DNA of 64,000 bases from Microthyrium microscopicum (GCA_010405405.1 MU004239.1:1042713-1106712); one strand, 5' to 3'; numbered from the stretch's first letter, positions 10,891 through 23,449 are shown. Numbers and translations are program-made. Notes: generated by a model from the sequence alone, not told the origin.

Positions 10891-11243
10891 AGGGTTGATC
10901 TTGGGTTTTGTGTATAATGGGCGCGATTTTGTATCTTGCAGCGCGGCGTTGGAAGGCTCATCGATATACATTCTACGGACTTCGTTGTATAGAACAGATA
11001 TAAGGACACAAACGATTTTCCAAAAGATAATGATAAACCTAAAGTCATAACATTCCAGTTCTATTTCAATGTCTTCACGCTATTACATATCCTTTCCCGT
11101 GATAGACAATCTAATTGAAAAGCAAGCGGTTCTGAATGGTGTAACCTAACAACACCGCAGGATAAAAGCAACGCTACCCATTCCGTCGCTTATACCATGA
11201 AATTCAAACACAATATGCTGAGCACCCATCCACACCTCCCCAC
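10891..11243. other. Convergent intergenic region
   Basis: About 350 bp between the end of the large unknown gene and the end of the Spo12-like gene on the other strand. Nothing recognised. Confidence 0.5.
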
Positions 11244-11893
11244 CTATCTCGAAGCATCATCCGTCTTCTTGTTCTTGAGATCTCCGCCGAACATACCCGC
11301 GCCTCCCGAAGTGCTGCCCTTAGCAGCGTTGTTTGCCACCGTCTTCGCGAATAGAGTCTGGCCCTTCATTCTGGTTTCACCATCGTCAGCATCAACCATC
11401 ACCTTTATTATAGCAGAAATACTTACCCCTTGCCCATATGCTTGTTCTTGAAGGCAGCCAACTTCTGCGTCGCCGGTGATTGAATTGTGTCAGACGGGCT
11501 AATGTAGGTGTTCTGGAGTCTATTTGCAAGGAGAAGCATGGTGTTAGTCTGCTGATCTACCTGATTCAAGACGCGTGGTTGCTCTAAGACAGAATGCTCG
11601 TCTTGTTTTTCGTCGTCTTCAGGAGACTTGACCGTCACGCGAAATTGTGGTTTAGCTGCTGGCTGTGTACATGATTTGGATGGTTCCGACGTGGATACAG
11701 GAGTTGGGCCCGCAGGCTTGGTGGGAGACGGGGTGGGTGCGCGAGCGCTGGGCTTTACGTACTGTCCGTCTTTGACTTGCGATTCAAGGACTGCGCGGTG
11801 GTATTCGAGGCTCTTGGGTTTCGCGTTTGCGGCGCCGTCGAGAGGTGGTGAGAGTTGGGTGTTTGTGTCGCGCTCGGCGAGGGCTGGAGACAT
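11244..11893 (-). CDS. Spo12-like cell-cycle protein
   Basis: Two exons, 11893-11427 and 11370-11244, give 197 residues. The protein is mostly low-complexity and rich in Pro, Ser, Lys and Gln. Near residues 130-160 lies a compact motif, ISPSDTIQSPATQKLAAFKN, which resembles the Spo12 family box (SPTD...SPxxxKL). Budding yeast Spo12 acts in the FEAR network that releases Cdc14 in early anaphase, and fission yeast Wis3 is its relative; both carry CDK-type SP sites, as here. The C-terminus after the intron contains KGQTLFAKTVANN and ends KKTDDASR. The 56-nt intron has a clean GTAAGT donor and CAG acceptor. Assignment rests on one short motif, so the call is moderate; otherwise this is a disordered nuclear-type protein. 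Confidence 0.58.
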
Positions 11894-12689
11894 GGCTCTG
11901 GCGAGAGGAGCGTTGTTTAGGGATGTGAGAGTTGTTTGGTAGGATGGAATTGGTTTCGATGGTGGTTGCTTGAATTTTGTAGGTTTAGTTGAATTGTTGG
12001 GGGGTTTATGAGGAGTTCGCGGTACGTGGTGTTGGATGGAGTTAAGTCATCGAATTGTTGGTATTTCAGGAGGTTAGTAAATAATGGCGGTTGCTATGGA
12101 AAGCGCTCACCTAGAAAAAAGTGGCTAGCGCGTTTTGCTCAACCACTAGCCAGCGAACAAGTCGCTCCTCCATTTCATCTGAATGACGCCGTAATGTTTC
12201 TTGTTAGATGTTTTAATATCGCTTCTCTCTTCAATATTTACTGTATACACTTATTTTGGTCGCTAAACAAAGCGCTGTTTTGCAAAGGCTGCGGAAATTG
12301 CGGCATTCTTCACAGAAGCACGCGTCCACAGTCCCCTGGTTTTGATTACTCTATCACAGAATCTGAAGAGTTGGAAAACTCCAGAAATTCCTCTGATCAT
12401 GCCAATCGATCACTATAGCTTACAGCAAGGTTTCCATATTCGTTAGCTGCAGCATTATCATTAAATCTTACTACTCCGCACCACGTCCCATACTGATCTT
12501 ATAGAGACAGTAATAGATATATACATCGGCGTATTCTTCGATATATCAACAAGAAAGTAACTCAGCACAATCGACCAGCGATCTAATAATCGCCATGTAA
12601 TGTCCACCATGTTTCTGGTCATTCGGAAGAGACAGTTGTATTCTCATCACGCACAAATGGCAATTCATTACACGACCACAACCGCTCCT
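11894..12689. other. Intergenic region
   Basis: About 800 bp that should hold the Spo12-like promoter. An ORF at 12008-12418 on the plus strand has no coding character I can recognise. Nothing else seen. Confidence 0.5.
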
Positions 12690-13881
12690 TTAGACTTGTA
12701 TCGGAAGTCTTCCTAGCGGAGTTCCAAGTGGGTCGAAGAGCGAACCTGGACTTATTCCTTCAGATTCTCGGCTGGAGAGAACAGGAGTATGCCCAGCGCG
12801 ATATTTCTGTGGTTTTTGTGCCATTTGCTTTGGTGATGACGGAGGATCATCGTCAATTAAGCTTGCAGTGGCAAGACCAATGTCGCTTCTGATCACAATT
12901 AGCACAAGTCTCACGTCTACAACTAAACACTCACTGGGCAAAACTGTGCTCGAACGCATTGGTTTCGTGGCCGAAATCGTCTTCAATTATGTACGGCGTG
13001 TGAGGAATTGGCTCAAGAAGAGTTCTCCCAATACTTTTTCTATTTGGAATTGTAGTTGGACAAGCAGCACTAAGCGAGTCGCTGAAATCTCGTGGACTGG
13101 CTTGGGCGATGCTGTTGCGTGCAGTAGGAGGCGGGCCAGTCATTGCATGAGTAGACAAGGCCGTCGAAAATCTTCTCATCCATGAACCTGCAGAGCCAAT
13201 TGAAGAGTTTCGCCTTCCGTTCTCCGAGCTAATGGAAGCATTGTCATTGGTATTACTGTTGTTTGTGCTACCGCTTGACGACATGAAGTTCAAGACTCCG
13301 CGTAGCGCACCAACGGATGCTTCCACTGCGGTTTGGATTGTCTGCCATCGGTACTCTAGCTGAATGAAGTCATTCAAGACATCGTCTAGCTCATTCATCG
13401 TCATGTGGATCAAGGATGTTTGAATTGCATCGGCAACTATTGTGACACCATATATCCATACACTGGCAACCAAATCCTGTACGCATTCGGGCTGATTCTC
13501 AATCAAAGACGTAGTTGAGCTGACAACCTTGTCGACACCAAAGTCGGTAATTTGTTTTTGCTGGGAAACGTCGACCCGCAGCATGGCACGGCGGGTACCA
13601 TCATCATCACCGGCGCTAGATCTTATATTATCGTATATGGTCTTGAAAGCATCTTGACTGACGAATGCAAGTCCGACGTTTAGATCGTCAAGGGCTCGTA
13701 AGATGGCATCCGCGTCATTGTGGAGAGTGGAAAGCTCTGCTACATAATCAAGCCCTTCAGTGAACATGTGAGCCTGAAGTACTTTGAAGTAGCTGAAGTC
13801 ATTGGTTCGAATAGCAGAGTGTAAATTGTGCCTAATGAGAGCAACGCGTTGCATCCAACGCATTCTGTATTTCTCAGTCAT
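12690..13881 (-). CDS. Unrecognised helical protein, 5' end uncertain
   Basis: Two exons, 13881-12935 and 12888-12690, give at least 381 residues from the first in-frame ATG. The first ~210 residues are helical, with motifs such as YRMRWMQRVALIRHNLHSAI and MTMNELDDVLNDFIQLEYRW. The remainder is Ser/Asn/Pro-rich and disordered. The frame is open upstream of this ATG (residues reading VELFQRRLFEQAPRS), and a good acceptor with a TACTAAAC branch (13970-13977) and CCCAG lies at 13958, so an upstream exon starting at 13957 is likely. I could not find a convincing first exon with a start codon. The 46-nt intron between the two exons has a GTGAGT donor and GCTAAT branch. No family recognised. Confidence 0.6.
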
Positions 13882-13957
13882 AACGAAGCTGATGGACCTT
13901 GGGGCTTGTTCAAACAAGCGTCGTTGAAACAATTCAACTCGATCAAGTTGAGGAATG

Positions 13958-14416
13958 CTGGGTTTGACAGTTTAGTATTCAATTCTAAAGTCAATAATCG
14001 GTTCCAGGCAATTGCCAAAATTGAACATCGTTTGCGGAGTGTCTCGGATGCAGGCTCTTTGAAGTTAAATGTCTCACTTGCACTTCTGCTGAAGAAAGGT
14101 ATCAACAAAGGGTCTATAGTAAGAAAGAATCCAATATGTCGGTCAAATCCTTGACGTCAACTTCTTTGATATTTTATTATGTTTTTGCAGTCATTATTGA
14201 TGGCAAAACCTCATTAGTTAGCCACAATAAAGGACAACAAAGAATGGCACCGCAATGTGAGGTTACACAAAGCTCGTTTTGAGTAAGGATTTACATAGAT
14301 GCTCTATTGTATTTCTTGTAGCAACAAAGCCCTGTAGGTTCACGATGGGTTGACACACCACTCAAAAGTATTGTTGTAGAACTCGAGGCAAACTTTACGA
14401 CAGTCCCTAATATCAA
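13958..14416. other. Ambiguous region upstream of the helical-protein gene
   Basis: This stretch probably contains an undetected 5' exon of the minus-strand gene. A second minus-strand frame (about 14130-13878, with KEPASETLRKRCSILAIAWN) and an overlapping plus-strand frame at 13828-14154 are both open. I could not decide which, if any, is coding. Confidence 0.35.
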
Positions 14417-15125
14417 TTAGCACAAGACAGCGAGCATATGAGGCGGTACCGACTGAGATTGTTGACCTCGTGCATTTCTAGTCGCTGTACACTTTTGCTC
14501 CAAATGAGGAGCAATTTGAGGACGCTGGGAAGGAGGACCGCCTTTGTTGGGCCCCTTTCCTGGGGGTGGCCTTGTAAAGTTAGTCAATGCTCGCTATCAG
14601 ATGTTACACTCTCCATCAAGTCGCTTTAAAAGCTCACAGCGTGCTTAGAATGCTGCCATCGGAGCATTTGAGCATTGCATCAGCGACTTGGAGTCGAGTG
14701 TGGTCAATAGATTGAGTTTCTTACCCTTTCGGGGCAGGCGATCCTGGTCGGGGAGTTTGAGGTTGCGTCCATGGAACTGGTGGCTGGCTCGGAGGGGCGT
14801 TTTTTGGAGGCCATTGATTGTTCGAGGGCGAGGATGAAGAACTCCATGGTGGAGGTTGGCTATTCGAAGTTGGCGAACTCCAAGCTGGGGCTGGGTTATT
14901 CTGTGGTGGCCAATTTTGCTGGGGTTTTTGACATCGGTCTTTATAACAGTCACGAAAGCGCCATTCCTCCCCTAGAAGTCGTTAGTATCAAAGCGATTGA
15001 CGAGGGAATGTAAACTTACTTTGACCTTCGCAAACAGAATCATAAGTACAACCATTTGGTGGAGTCGCCAAAGTGACTGCAACAAGGCTGCAAGCCACCA
15101 CGGTTAAGCTCTTGATAAAATACAT
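14417..15125 (-). CDS. Small secreted proline-rich cysteine-containing protein
   Basis: Three exons, 15125-15020, 14971-14725 and 14570-14417, give 168 residues in one consistent frame. Residues 1-20 (MYFIKSLTVVACSLVAVTLA) form a clear signal peptide with an Ala-containing cleavage region. The mature N-terminus carries four cysteines in about 25 residues (CTYDSVCEGQ and DCYKDRCQ), which could form two disulfides. The rest is dominated by Pro, Ser, Gln, Asn and Trp with repeated PPW and PP motifs, ending with HMLAVLC. Introns are 48 and 154 nt. I recognise no family. A small, secreted, disordered and Cys-bearing protein could be a cell-wall component or a candidate effector; neither is shown by the sequence. 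It is too fragmented by introns to appear as one ORF. Confidence 0.68.
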
Positions 15126-16721
15126 CTTCGTCACCGGACAATTACGAAGTAAGTCAGGAAAAGGTCACAACTCTATTACGCCCTCCCCAATCTGGATGTG
15201 TGCTTTACTTATACCTCGCAGGAAACCCCCCGGGTTGACACATTCAAGGTAAGTGCTTCAAACTTTACGGTCATATTACAATGGGTGAACGATAAAATCA
15301 CAAGAAAAACATATTACTCCCTTGATTGATCTAGTATTGACCCTGGTAAGCATGGAGTAAGTAAATGACGGAAAGAGTCTGTTCGAAATGCCGTTTTATC
15401 AGCAGAGTGTCGCCTCGTTGCGCGGTCCGTGGATAGTTCGAGACCGTACCTTGCGGTATGTTTTCTATTCTCGTGAAGGTTAAACTCACGGTTCCTTTAC
15501 CGTGAACCGTACATCGGCACACTCCATAAAGCCCTGGCCCGGGCGTTTATGAGGCCCAAATCAGACTTAATACCTGGAACAAGATATATGTATTTCTTGG
15601 AATCTCATTAGTCCGACTTACCCGATTTTTGAGTGTGCATAGACCAACTTGTCTACTATAAAATCGTTCACTTGATGATTACTCGTCGGCGAAATGATAG
15701 TGAATTATCCTAAAACTACTGAATGGTCGCATCAATTTTACCGAATTGCTCAGAAATCTAGACAGAATGGAAGAGTTCATTGGTAATTCGGGACAGGTAG
15801 GGACAGGGAAAGAAGAAGTCAATTCCTGGGATTTTTGAGAACCCAGCAAACGTCGAATGTGGAGTATTGCTGGAAGTAGATCTGTTGACTAGGTTCAGTC
15901 AGAGACTAATAGCTACCAGCGGTCGATCACTCTGTTCATATTCAAGAGCCGGACCGTGATATAAACCACATCTAAGAGGCTTGCCGAGGTAGCCAAAGGG
16001 TTCCCATTATCAATTCAAGGTTCACATTCTTGGGCATAATATCTGCAAAGTCCCCAAGCACGGTATTGGCATTGGAAATAAAGAAGTACCCAATCGAGTA
16101 ACTTGCCCTGTTCGTCTGGAAAGATACAGTATGGTTGCGCAATAGACTTCTGACAGCATAGACCAACAAGGTACACAAGGTCAAGGAACGACCCAAATTA
16201 ATGAATTATCAGGGGATGCCGTTAGTAGTTGCCATTGTATCTGATAGTCTCGATTAGTGTGAGACACGGCTCCCTCAGACGTTTTGAATAACTTAGGTAC
16301 ATGCTTAGTAGGTGAACAAGTACTGACTGTAAACAGCACAGTCTGGCTTTAACTCCTGTCTTTTGTCTACATAGGCAGGAAAGCTATCAAGCTTTTGGCC
16401 ATATGTTTCAGCTTTAACTCAAGTATTCCGGGCCGAATCGTGTGAGCTAGTCGAAAGTTAAATCATATCATTGGCTTGTGGTTGATTATATGACCTGCTT
16501 TAGGGTATCAAATTGAAGAAATTGCCCCAGCTACCTCTTATCTTCACAGCAGCGCAATGTGATTTCTTTCAGATTATGCACAAAAGTCTTTCGATTATAG
16601 TGAAATGACTTGATCCTGAAGTGACACAACCTGTATGACTTTCAGTGAGAGTAAGAATACTAGGAACAGGGGCCACGTTCACTGTCGCTGGTGACTATTG
16701 TGGCCATCCCTAGCGCTCATC
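15126..16721. other. Long intergenic region
   Basis: About 1.6 kb between the secreted-protein gene and the decayed esterase. It is AT-rich with only short open frames, such as 15972-16196 on the minus strand, which lacks an ATG. No repeat or RNA gene recognised. Confidence 0.5.
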
Positions 16722-18788
16722 ATGCGTTCCTTTCCTCTGATATTACTAGCCGGCAATGGCGCAGCGTTGGCAACAAGCAATCATATATCGAGTATTGCAC
16801 CTCTCCCGGAGTTGAAATTGCCTTATGGCACTTGGCAGGCCACTGCGTACGATGAAGATACAGATGTACAGTATTTCTTACAAACTGACGGAATGAAGGG
16901 CTGATGTAGGCCAGACATATATTTTCAAAAACATTCGCTTCGCTGCACCACCAGTCGGTCAATTGAGATTCGCAAAGCCAGCTCCACCATTACTTATTGA
17001 AGGCGTACAGACTGGAAAAATAGGAAATGACTGTATCTCGACTACGGGCTGGGCATTTGGTGCTGGGTCATTGGGCAACCTAGTGAATAGTGTCATTCCA
17101 GGGGCAGAAGGTTGGATCATTTCATCTTAAGCGACTTAAGTCCTGACTTCTTCGCTAGATTGCCTGTTTCTTGATGTTTTCGTGCCTAAGAGAGCGTTTC
17201 TTGAGGGCGCTGCTGCAAAGCTTCCTGGTATGAGACTATTCAGTCTTCCACTGTTGTATTTGCAGTTAATGATGCTAGTTGTTTATTACATGTATGGCGG
17301 AGGGTATACAAAGTCCTTCAGCTCTTTTCTTTGAAGGCGCTGATCACTATGGCCTAGCTTCGATATAGGTAACAAACAACAGGTTTACGATGGGCTTGCA
17401 ATCGTCAAGCAATCAAACGGATCACTCATATATGTATCTGGAAACTACAGGGTGAGTATCTTGAACCTGATTGTGGCGTGAATTCCTGACACCATTTAGC
17501 TGGGGGCCCTTGGCTTCCTCGGAGGAAAGACTGCCGAAGAGAATAACATGACAAATCTTGGACTTTGGGATCAACGGGCTGCATTGGAGTGGACTAACAA
17601 GTATATTTCGCTCGTAGGTGGGGATCCAGAAAATGTTAGTTGTTGGGGTGAATCAGCAGGTGCTGGATCTGTTATGTTACATCTTACAGCGTTTGGAGGC
17701 AAGCAAGATCCCTTGTTTAAACGAGCTGTCATCGCGAGTCCATTCTTGGAGCCCAGGACAGACCGAAATGGAATACTTGAGGCCAACTTCAGGACTTTTG
17801 AAGCTGGCGCAGGTTGTGCTGGAAAAGGGGTAGCTTGTTTGAGAACAGCAAGTCTGCGTAATCTCGAAAATGGATCCAATGCTGTTTTCAAAGCATCTCC
17901 AGACCGAGCTTTTGCTTTTGGGTATGATATCAAAACACCGTTCGACATGAAGCTGGATAAACACTGACTGCTTGTTAGACCGATACCCGATGGTCAATGG
18001 ATGCGCCAATTACCTGCTCTTGAATTCCAATCGGGTCAGTCATAGGCACAGTGTTGTCAAATCTAACTAACAAAGCAAGGGAATCATTGGAAAAACTTGG
18101 AATCGCTAATTGTATCGCACGTGTCGAACGAAGCCGATATCTTCATACCCACTTCCGTTACTAGCAATGCTAAATGGCAAGAATATCTTACCCAGTGGTA
18201 TCCAGATCAGGTGAATGTCGTTAAGTCGATAATCGAGCACTACTCAAACAAAACTTCAATCAAAGATAAAGTCAAGCCTACATCGGAGATTCAATATTCC
18301 ACTGCAATACTCGCTGGATTGCATCTGACTATCCCGACAAAACCTATATGCTCCAGTATTCCCGAATGGGAGGACAGCACGGAGTCGACGTTTTGGCCAC
18401 TTACATTGGAACAAAAACCGGGCTTTCAGCTGCCCAGAATGCGGATAAGGCTTTTCCTGCCTTTGCCAAGGCCTATCAGTCTTACTTGTTATCACAGGCG
18501 AAGACTGGAGATCCGAACATGTATCGATTAAAGAGCGGACCATCCCCAACCATTCCTTTGGAGAAGGTAGGTAGTTTAGATCATGATATCACTGTAGTAG
18601 ACGCTGGGCCGAACGGGTTTTCTACAATTCAAGACAAGTTGAACACTGCGGAAGCTTGCGACTTCTGGCTCAACATATTTGCAGAAAAGACAAAAACTCT
18701 TGATATGTTGAATAGTTTGTCCTTCCTTTCCGCTAATTGTACGATCATAAGCTGGAGGTTTATAGGTATCATTCCTTCAGCCAGATGA
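16722..18788 (+). pseudogene. Type-B carboxylesterase/lipase, frameshifted
   Basis: The exon pattern is still visible (16722-16865, 16915-17110, 17159-17227, 17279 onward, plus later exons). The product would be a secreted esterase with signal peptide MRSFPLILLAGNGAALA, then IFKNIRFAAPPVGQLRFAKP, the oxyanion-region MYGGGYTKS, the nucleophile motif CWGESAGAGSV, and the His motif GGQHGVDV. Two lesions are seen. Around 17315-17367 the frame is lost and regained (stops between TKSF and FFEGADHYGLAS). Around 18277 one base is missing, so the frame jumps from KDKVK to YIGDSIFHCNTRWIASDYP. The first lesion could be bypassed by a 54-nt GT-AG intron (17304-17357), but the second cannot. I therefore call it a recent pseudogene. 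Sequence error is possible for a single-base case. Confidence 0.72.
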
Positions 18789-19844
18789 AGAAGTCACTGT
18801 ATTATAATGCTAGTGCTTTGCGAAGGTTCTTGTACGACATGAGACTCGATCTACTCGAATTATTTGGCTGTTTGCCAGTCAGGCGCCTGTGTCATCGCGG
18901 CCATATCTTGAGGATTCCGTGGCACATATCAGAACACCATCGCACAGAACTCAGCTTTACACATTTTATAACATATAAAATGATAATTAACAAACATGGA
19001 CGATATTGAGACCGAATCTTCCAGGCCTTACATTTCTTTGAAACACCGACCCCTGGGTAATTGTGTCAGTGTTGTAGACCATTGACTTTCAGTTCGTCTT
19101 TGCTGCTTTACTTCATTCTGGTAACTTGATAGAAGAGCATTTTAGAACATAAAAGCAACACAACACTAGCCATACATGTGGACAAAACCTATGTACTCTA
19201 TTGCCCTATCTCCTAGTGATGATAAAGACACTACAGCTAGATTCTGACATTTCTCTGCGACGACGATTTCGTTACACGATACTGGGGAGTCAAAAAATCC
19301 AGTCGATCTTCAAGATATATAATTGCAACCCACGTCATTGAAAGTAACACAGTTTTTTACTACACGACGTGCACAAAGCATAGTAGCCTCAATCCAGTTC
19401 AGGGGTTCCTTCCGAACAAACGGATCATTTGCCTGCCATAGCCTCGGAAATCCCAAGATAGTAAAACACCAACCCATCCTCGCCAAAACCCCACGGATAC
19501 CTTCCGAGCTTAGTAAACACGAAAAGCCATGTGAGAAGCCCATCTTCTAGAAGGACCTGCCGACTGTGCTCCCGCGCATCCAAAGCCCTGGTCTCAACAC
19601 GCGGCTCAAGACCCTAATTTTGGTTCTGGCGTGGATTTAGCTCAAGACATTGACCGAAATGGTCTGAAACCCCCAATCAGAGCTTGCGCTTTGAATTTAG
19701 AGTTATTGACGGAGATTAATGAGATCGGAAAGGTTGGCCAATGCACCCAGAAAATCTACAAAACTCGTGATGTGACGGGAATATAAGGATCAGAGCCAAG
19801 AAGCTCGATGTGAAAAGCTGCAAAAATATCACGTTATTAACAGT
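18789..19844. other. Intergenic region between two hydrolase genes
   Basis: About 1.05 kb; AT-rich, short frames only. Presumably the 3' end of the decayed esterase and the promoter of the next hydrolase. Nothing else recognised. Confidence 0.5.
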
Positions 19845-20891
19845 ATGCGTTCTGCTCTTCTTTTGCCGCTGGCACAGCTGGCTGCTGCTCAGACATTCCC
19901 TGCGAAGGCTGATGGTGATGTTGCGGGCGGTATCTTTTCTATCAGTTTGCCGGATCTAGGAGCGAGGATAGCGAAAGATGGAGCTGCCATGTTTGGATCT
20001 GGCCACGGCAAGGAGTCTCCTGCCGCGAAGACTACCGTGAAGACTGGTGGAACTGGCCCATATATTGCGCAATATCAAACAGACCCAACTATTCCAAGCC
20101 ATGTCGTCTATGCGCCAAAGACACCGCCGCCAATTCCAATGCCTGTTATTGTTTGGGGAAATGGAGGCTGTCAGTTCGACGGGACTGCGTTCTCAAACTT
20201 CCTCACAGAGATAGCTAGCCATGGTTATCTGGTGGTAGCTGATGGGCCACCAGGCGGTACCTTTTTGAAGGGCCAGAGTAAGGTGCAGGATATGCGGGAT
20301 TCGGTAGACTGGGTGGAGAAGGGTGGTGCTGCCAAATATGGTCAGATTGATACCAAGAAGATCATCGCGGCTGGTCAATCTTGCGGTGGTCTCGAGGCTT
20401 ATAGCATGACATATCGTAAGTCAATGCGTAGTGATCCAGAAAAGAGCGTGCAATGCTAACGGAGCATAGATGATCCTCGAATTATCCAAACCATGCATTT
20501 CAATATCGGCATCTTCCAGGACGATAAGAAGTATCTGTTGAAGGAAATCAAGGTGCCTCAAGCATATTTCCTCGGAGGACCTCATGATATTGGATACCTC
20601 CTCGTGAGTTTAATCAAATGGTTATGGTAGATCTCCACTAATACGTGATTCTAGGGTGAAAAAGACTATAGTTTGTTGAATGCCGGACTTCCAGCGTTCA
20701 AAGCGAGCCTCGACACAGGACACGATGGCACCTACTGGTCAGCCAACGGAGGCAAATTCGGCAAGGCTGCAGTCGCATATCTTCAATGGCAATTGCGCGG
20801 CGACGCAAAGTCAAAAGCATACTGTCTTGGAAAGGGCGCTGGATCCCTAGTCGGCGATAACTGGAATGTGACATCCAAGAACTGGACCTGA
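19845..20891 (+). CDS. Secreted alpha/beta hydrolase
   Basis: Three exons, 19845-20415, 20470-20603 and 20655-20891, give 313 residues. A signal peptide (MRSALLLPLAQLAAAQ) is followed by an alpha/beta hydrolase core: the oxyanion-region strand MPVIVWGNGGC, the nucleophile elbow AAGQSCGGLEA (Ser in GxSxG), the acid candidate in LGGPHDIGY, and the His in DTGHDGTYW. The family includes fungal secreted esterase-like proteins, but substrate cannot be deduced; polyester, plant-ester or lipid substrates are all possible. Introns are 54 and 51 nt with standard borders, and the three exons join in frame. It lies in a segment rich in hydrolases, next to a decayed esterase on the same strand and an M28 peptidase on the other. 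Cysteines in the C-terminal region may stabilise the secreted fold. Confidence 0.82.
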
Positions 20892-20997
20892 TTCAATTTG
20901 CTATTCAGCTCGGCGAAATATATGACAGTGCGCCAATAGACGTAATTATGTACAGTACCTCTAGATAGACAGGCCGCTATACCCCTTAGACATACCA

Positions 20998-23449
20998 TTA
21001 TGGTAAAGTAATCAGCGTCGCTCTAGCTTTTTCAATGAGTGCGAGAATGATACTCGACCATTTCCATAATCCACCAACGTTTTTGTCTTCGATTGACTCG
21101 ACTAAGCCTGGGAATGTGGCGCCGGCATAGCCGGTCCATCTGCCAGGTGCGAAGACCACATGCTTGAACCACGTTCGACCATCAAGACCTTTGCTGTAGA
21201 TGAACTGTCGCTCAAAGTTCTTGTACCGAGAGTTGACGTTTTGAATAGCAATTCGTAGCTTTATTCGCTCCCACCATTTCCACCAAGGGAGAGGATTTTC
21301 AGCGATCGATTTGGCCAATGCTTCTGCTTTTGCGTCAAACTCAACACTTGAGTTTCTTAGGCGGGCAATGGATCCATCTAATCGATCAAGGATCTTGGAG
21401 TCATTTGCTGTCATGGCAGACATGAGCTCAGTATCTTTGGACAATAGATCACGAACTGAATCCAGGTATTTTTGGAGACCATCGGCATAGTCAGTGACAT
21501 TGAGGGGAACAATAGGACTTTCCGATATCCGTGCCGCTAAAATCGACCACAATTTTGCTGCAGCAACGTGATAATGCCAGCCTGGATCGCCAAAGTTTTC
21601 CATCCAGTAGAAGCTGTCGTAGTTGGAATGATACTGGTAAACAGCCGAGTGTCCAGTGAATTTGAAGCCCATGTCTATACAGGGTATACCCGCAAAGTCT
21701 TGGAATGCCGTAAAGTCGCTGCCAGAGCCCATGGTTGAGATGTGCTTGTTCCAAAGATCGTAAACAGTCTGGCCTGGGACAGTTTGATTTGGCGAGAGCA
21801 CATCTTTCGTTGTCTCGATTAGAACTTTATTAAGAAGTGGAGCAGCACTGGCAGCGAATTGTGGACCCGTAGTCCCAACATCGACATTGAGATAAGCTAC
21901 CACGGTCTTATTCAACCAGGGTAGGTACTCTTCGACCCATTCTGTAGAGCCAATGAGACCGTACTCTTCGCCATCCCAACTGGCAAACACGATCGTACGA
22001 AGTGGTTTCCAGCCTTGTGCCAAAGCAATACCAAAGCTCCTGATGACTTCGTTTAGAGCTGCGGAGCCACTGTTGGGATCTCCAGCACCTCCAGCAATCC
22101 AGGCGTCACGATGATTACCTAGGACAACGACCTCATCCTCGATCGTTCCATTGATGATGCCGATGACGTTCCATAGCGGTGTGATAGTGTAATTCTGTAG
22201 ATTGTAAAGGTTCAATGCTATAGAATCCGGTGTTGGGCCAACATAGTAGTCTACGCCTTTATAGCCTAGGCCACCATCCTTCCAGGCCTTTCCAAGCGAC
22301 TTGGCTTTGGGACCGTGACCTTTGAGTGCTTTGAGGATAGGCACAGCATCCAGGTAAGATATTGGTAGTGACGGAATTGATGGAGTGGAGATATTAGCAG
22401 GCTGTCGTGGAACACCAGGCTTGGACGGATATCCAGGTGTTGTCGGGTCACCGGGAGCAAATGCTGGATAAGTTAGAGGTCAATGATAGGTACGGACTCT
22501 ACGCGGACTTACAAAGAAACTGTGTACTTCCACGCTGAACACTACTAGGGTTGCGAGCTGGTCCACTGGGATAAGTGTCGTTGCCATGCGCTTCAGTAAC
22601 GTCCCCATCGTCTGCTGGATCGGTATAGATAACAATTCCAACCATGCCGACCTCCTGTGCTCGCTTGACTTTGAGGCCACGAAAAATTCCACCATACTTC
22701 GCAATGGCAATCTTGCCCTTCAATGAAATGTTGGCCGCTTTGAGGTCCTCAAAGTCTTGATATGTGCCGTAATTGACGTAGACATAAGAAGCCGTGACAT
22801 TTCCAGAAGCAGAATAACCATGGAAAGTGGGGATCCTATCTTTCAAGCCAGAAGTGCCGTCTTCCTCCAGAACATCTTCCTCGAGGCTAGCTTCATATTT
22901 GACTTTCCAGTCAGGCTTTTTGGAGCCCTTCTTGGACTTGTCTTGAAGCAGGGCAAGTCGATGGTCCAGTGGATAATTGATGTATACATCATAAGCCACT
23001 ATCTCGGTGTCAGGGAGACCAAATTCGTCCCACTTGTCCTGTGTCCACTTCGCCTGTGAATAGTTCTGTCCTGCCAGATGTGGACCAGAAGTGTAATATT
23101 GGCTCCATTCTCTGATAAGAGTCTCGTTTGGAGTCGTCTTTAGGATATCAATCAAACCGTCAAAATCGAGGTCCTTCGTCTTTACAGAGGCATCGCTATA
23201 AGAATCATGTCTGTGATCTCTATAAAACGGTTGCTTGGGGAGACAGGGCTTGAATCCATGATCGTGACGATTATGATTTCGTTCGCACTCAGGTACGAAT
23301 ATCAAAGTCAACAAAATTGCCGAAAGACAAACGACTAAAAGAGTGCCAAGCAGGCAGGTACATGCTCGCCGAACACGGTTGTGTTGATATCGCGGTGGCG
23401 GTCGTCGGACCTCAACGACCGCGATGAGCGGCGTATGCTCATCGGCCAT
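20998..23449 (-). CDS. Glutamate carboxypeptidase II-like M28 peptidase
   Basis: Two exons, 23449-22513 and 22463-20998, give 800 residues. It is a type II membrane protein: a short N-terminal tail and one transmembrane segment at about 29-51 (CTCLLGTLLVVCLSAILLTL). A PA domain follows (GKIAIAKYGGIFRGLKVKRA), then the M28 peptidase domain with zinc-site motifs NHRDAW, AGDPNSGSAA, SWDGEEYGLIGSTEW, LNVDVGTTG and the late His in HSNYDSFYWMENF. A C-terminal helical dimerisation domain completes the GCPII/transferrin-receptor architecture, and length is typical. All five metal ligands and the catalytic Glu appear to be present, so it should be an active zinc carboxypeptidase/aminopeptidase, probably vacuolar or at the cell surface. 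The 49-nt intron has GTAAGT and a CTAAC branch. It converges with the secreted hydrolase gene, 106 bp away. Confidence 0.92.
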
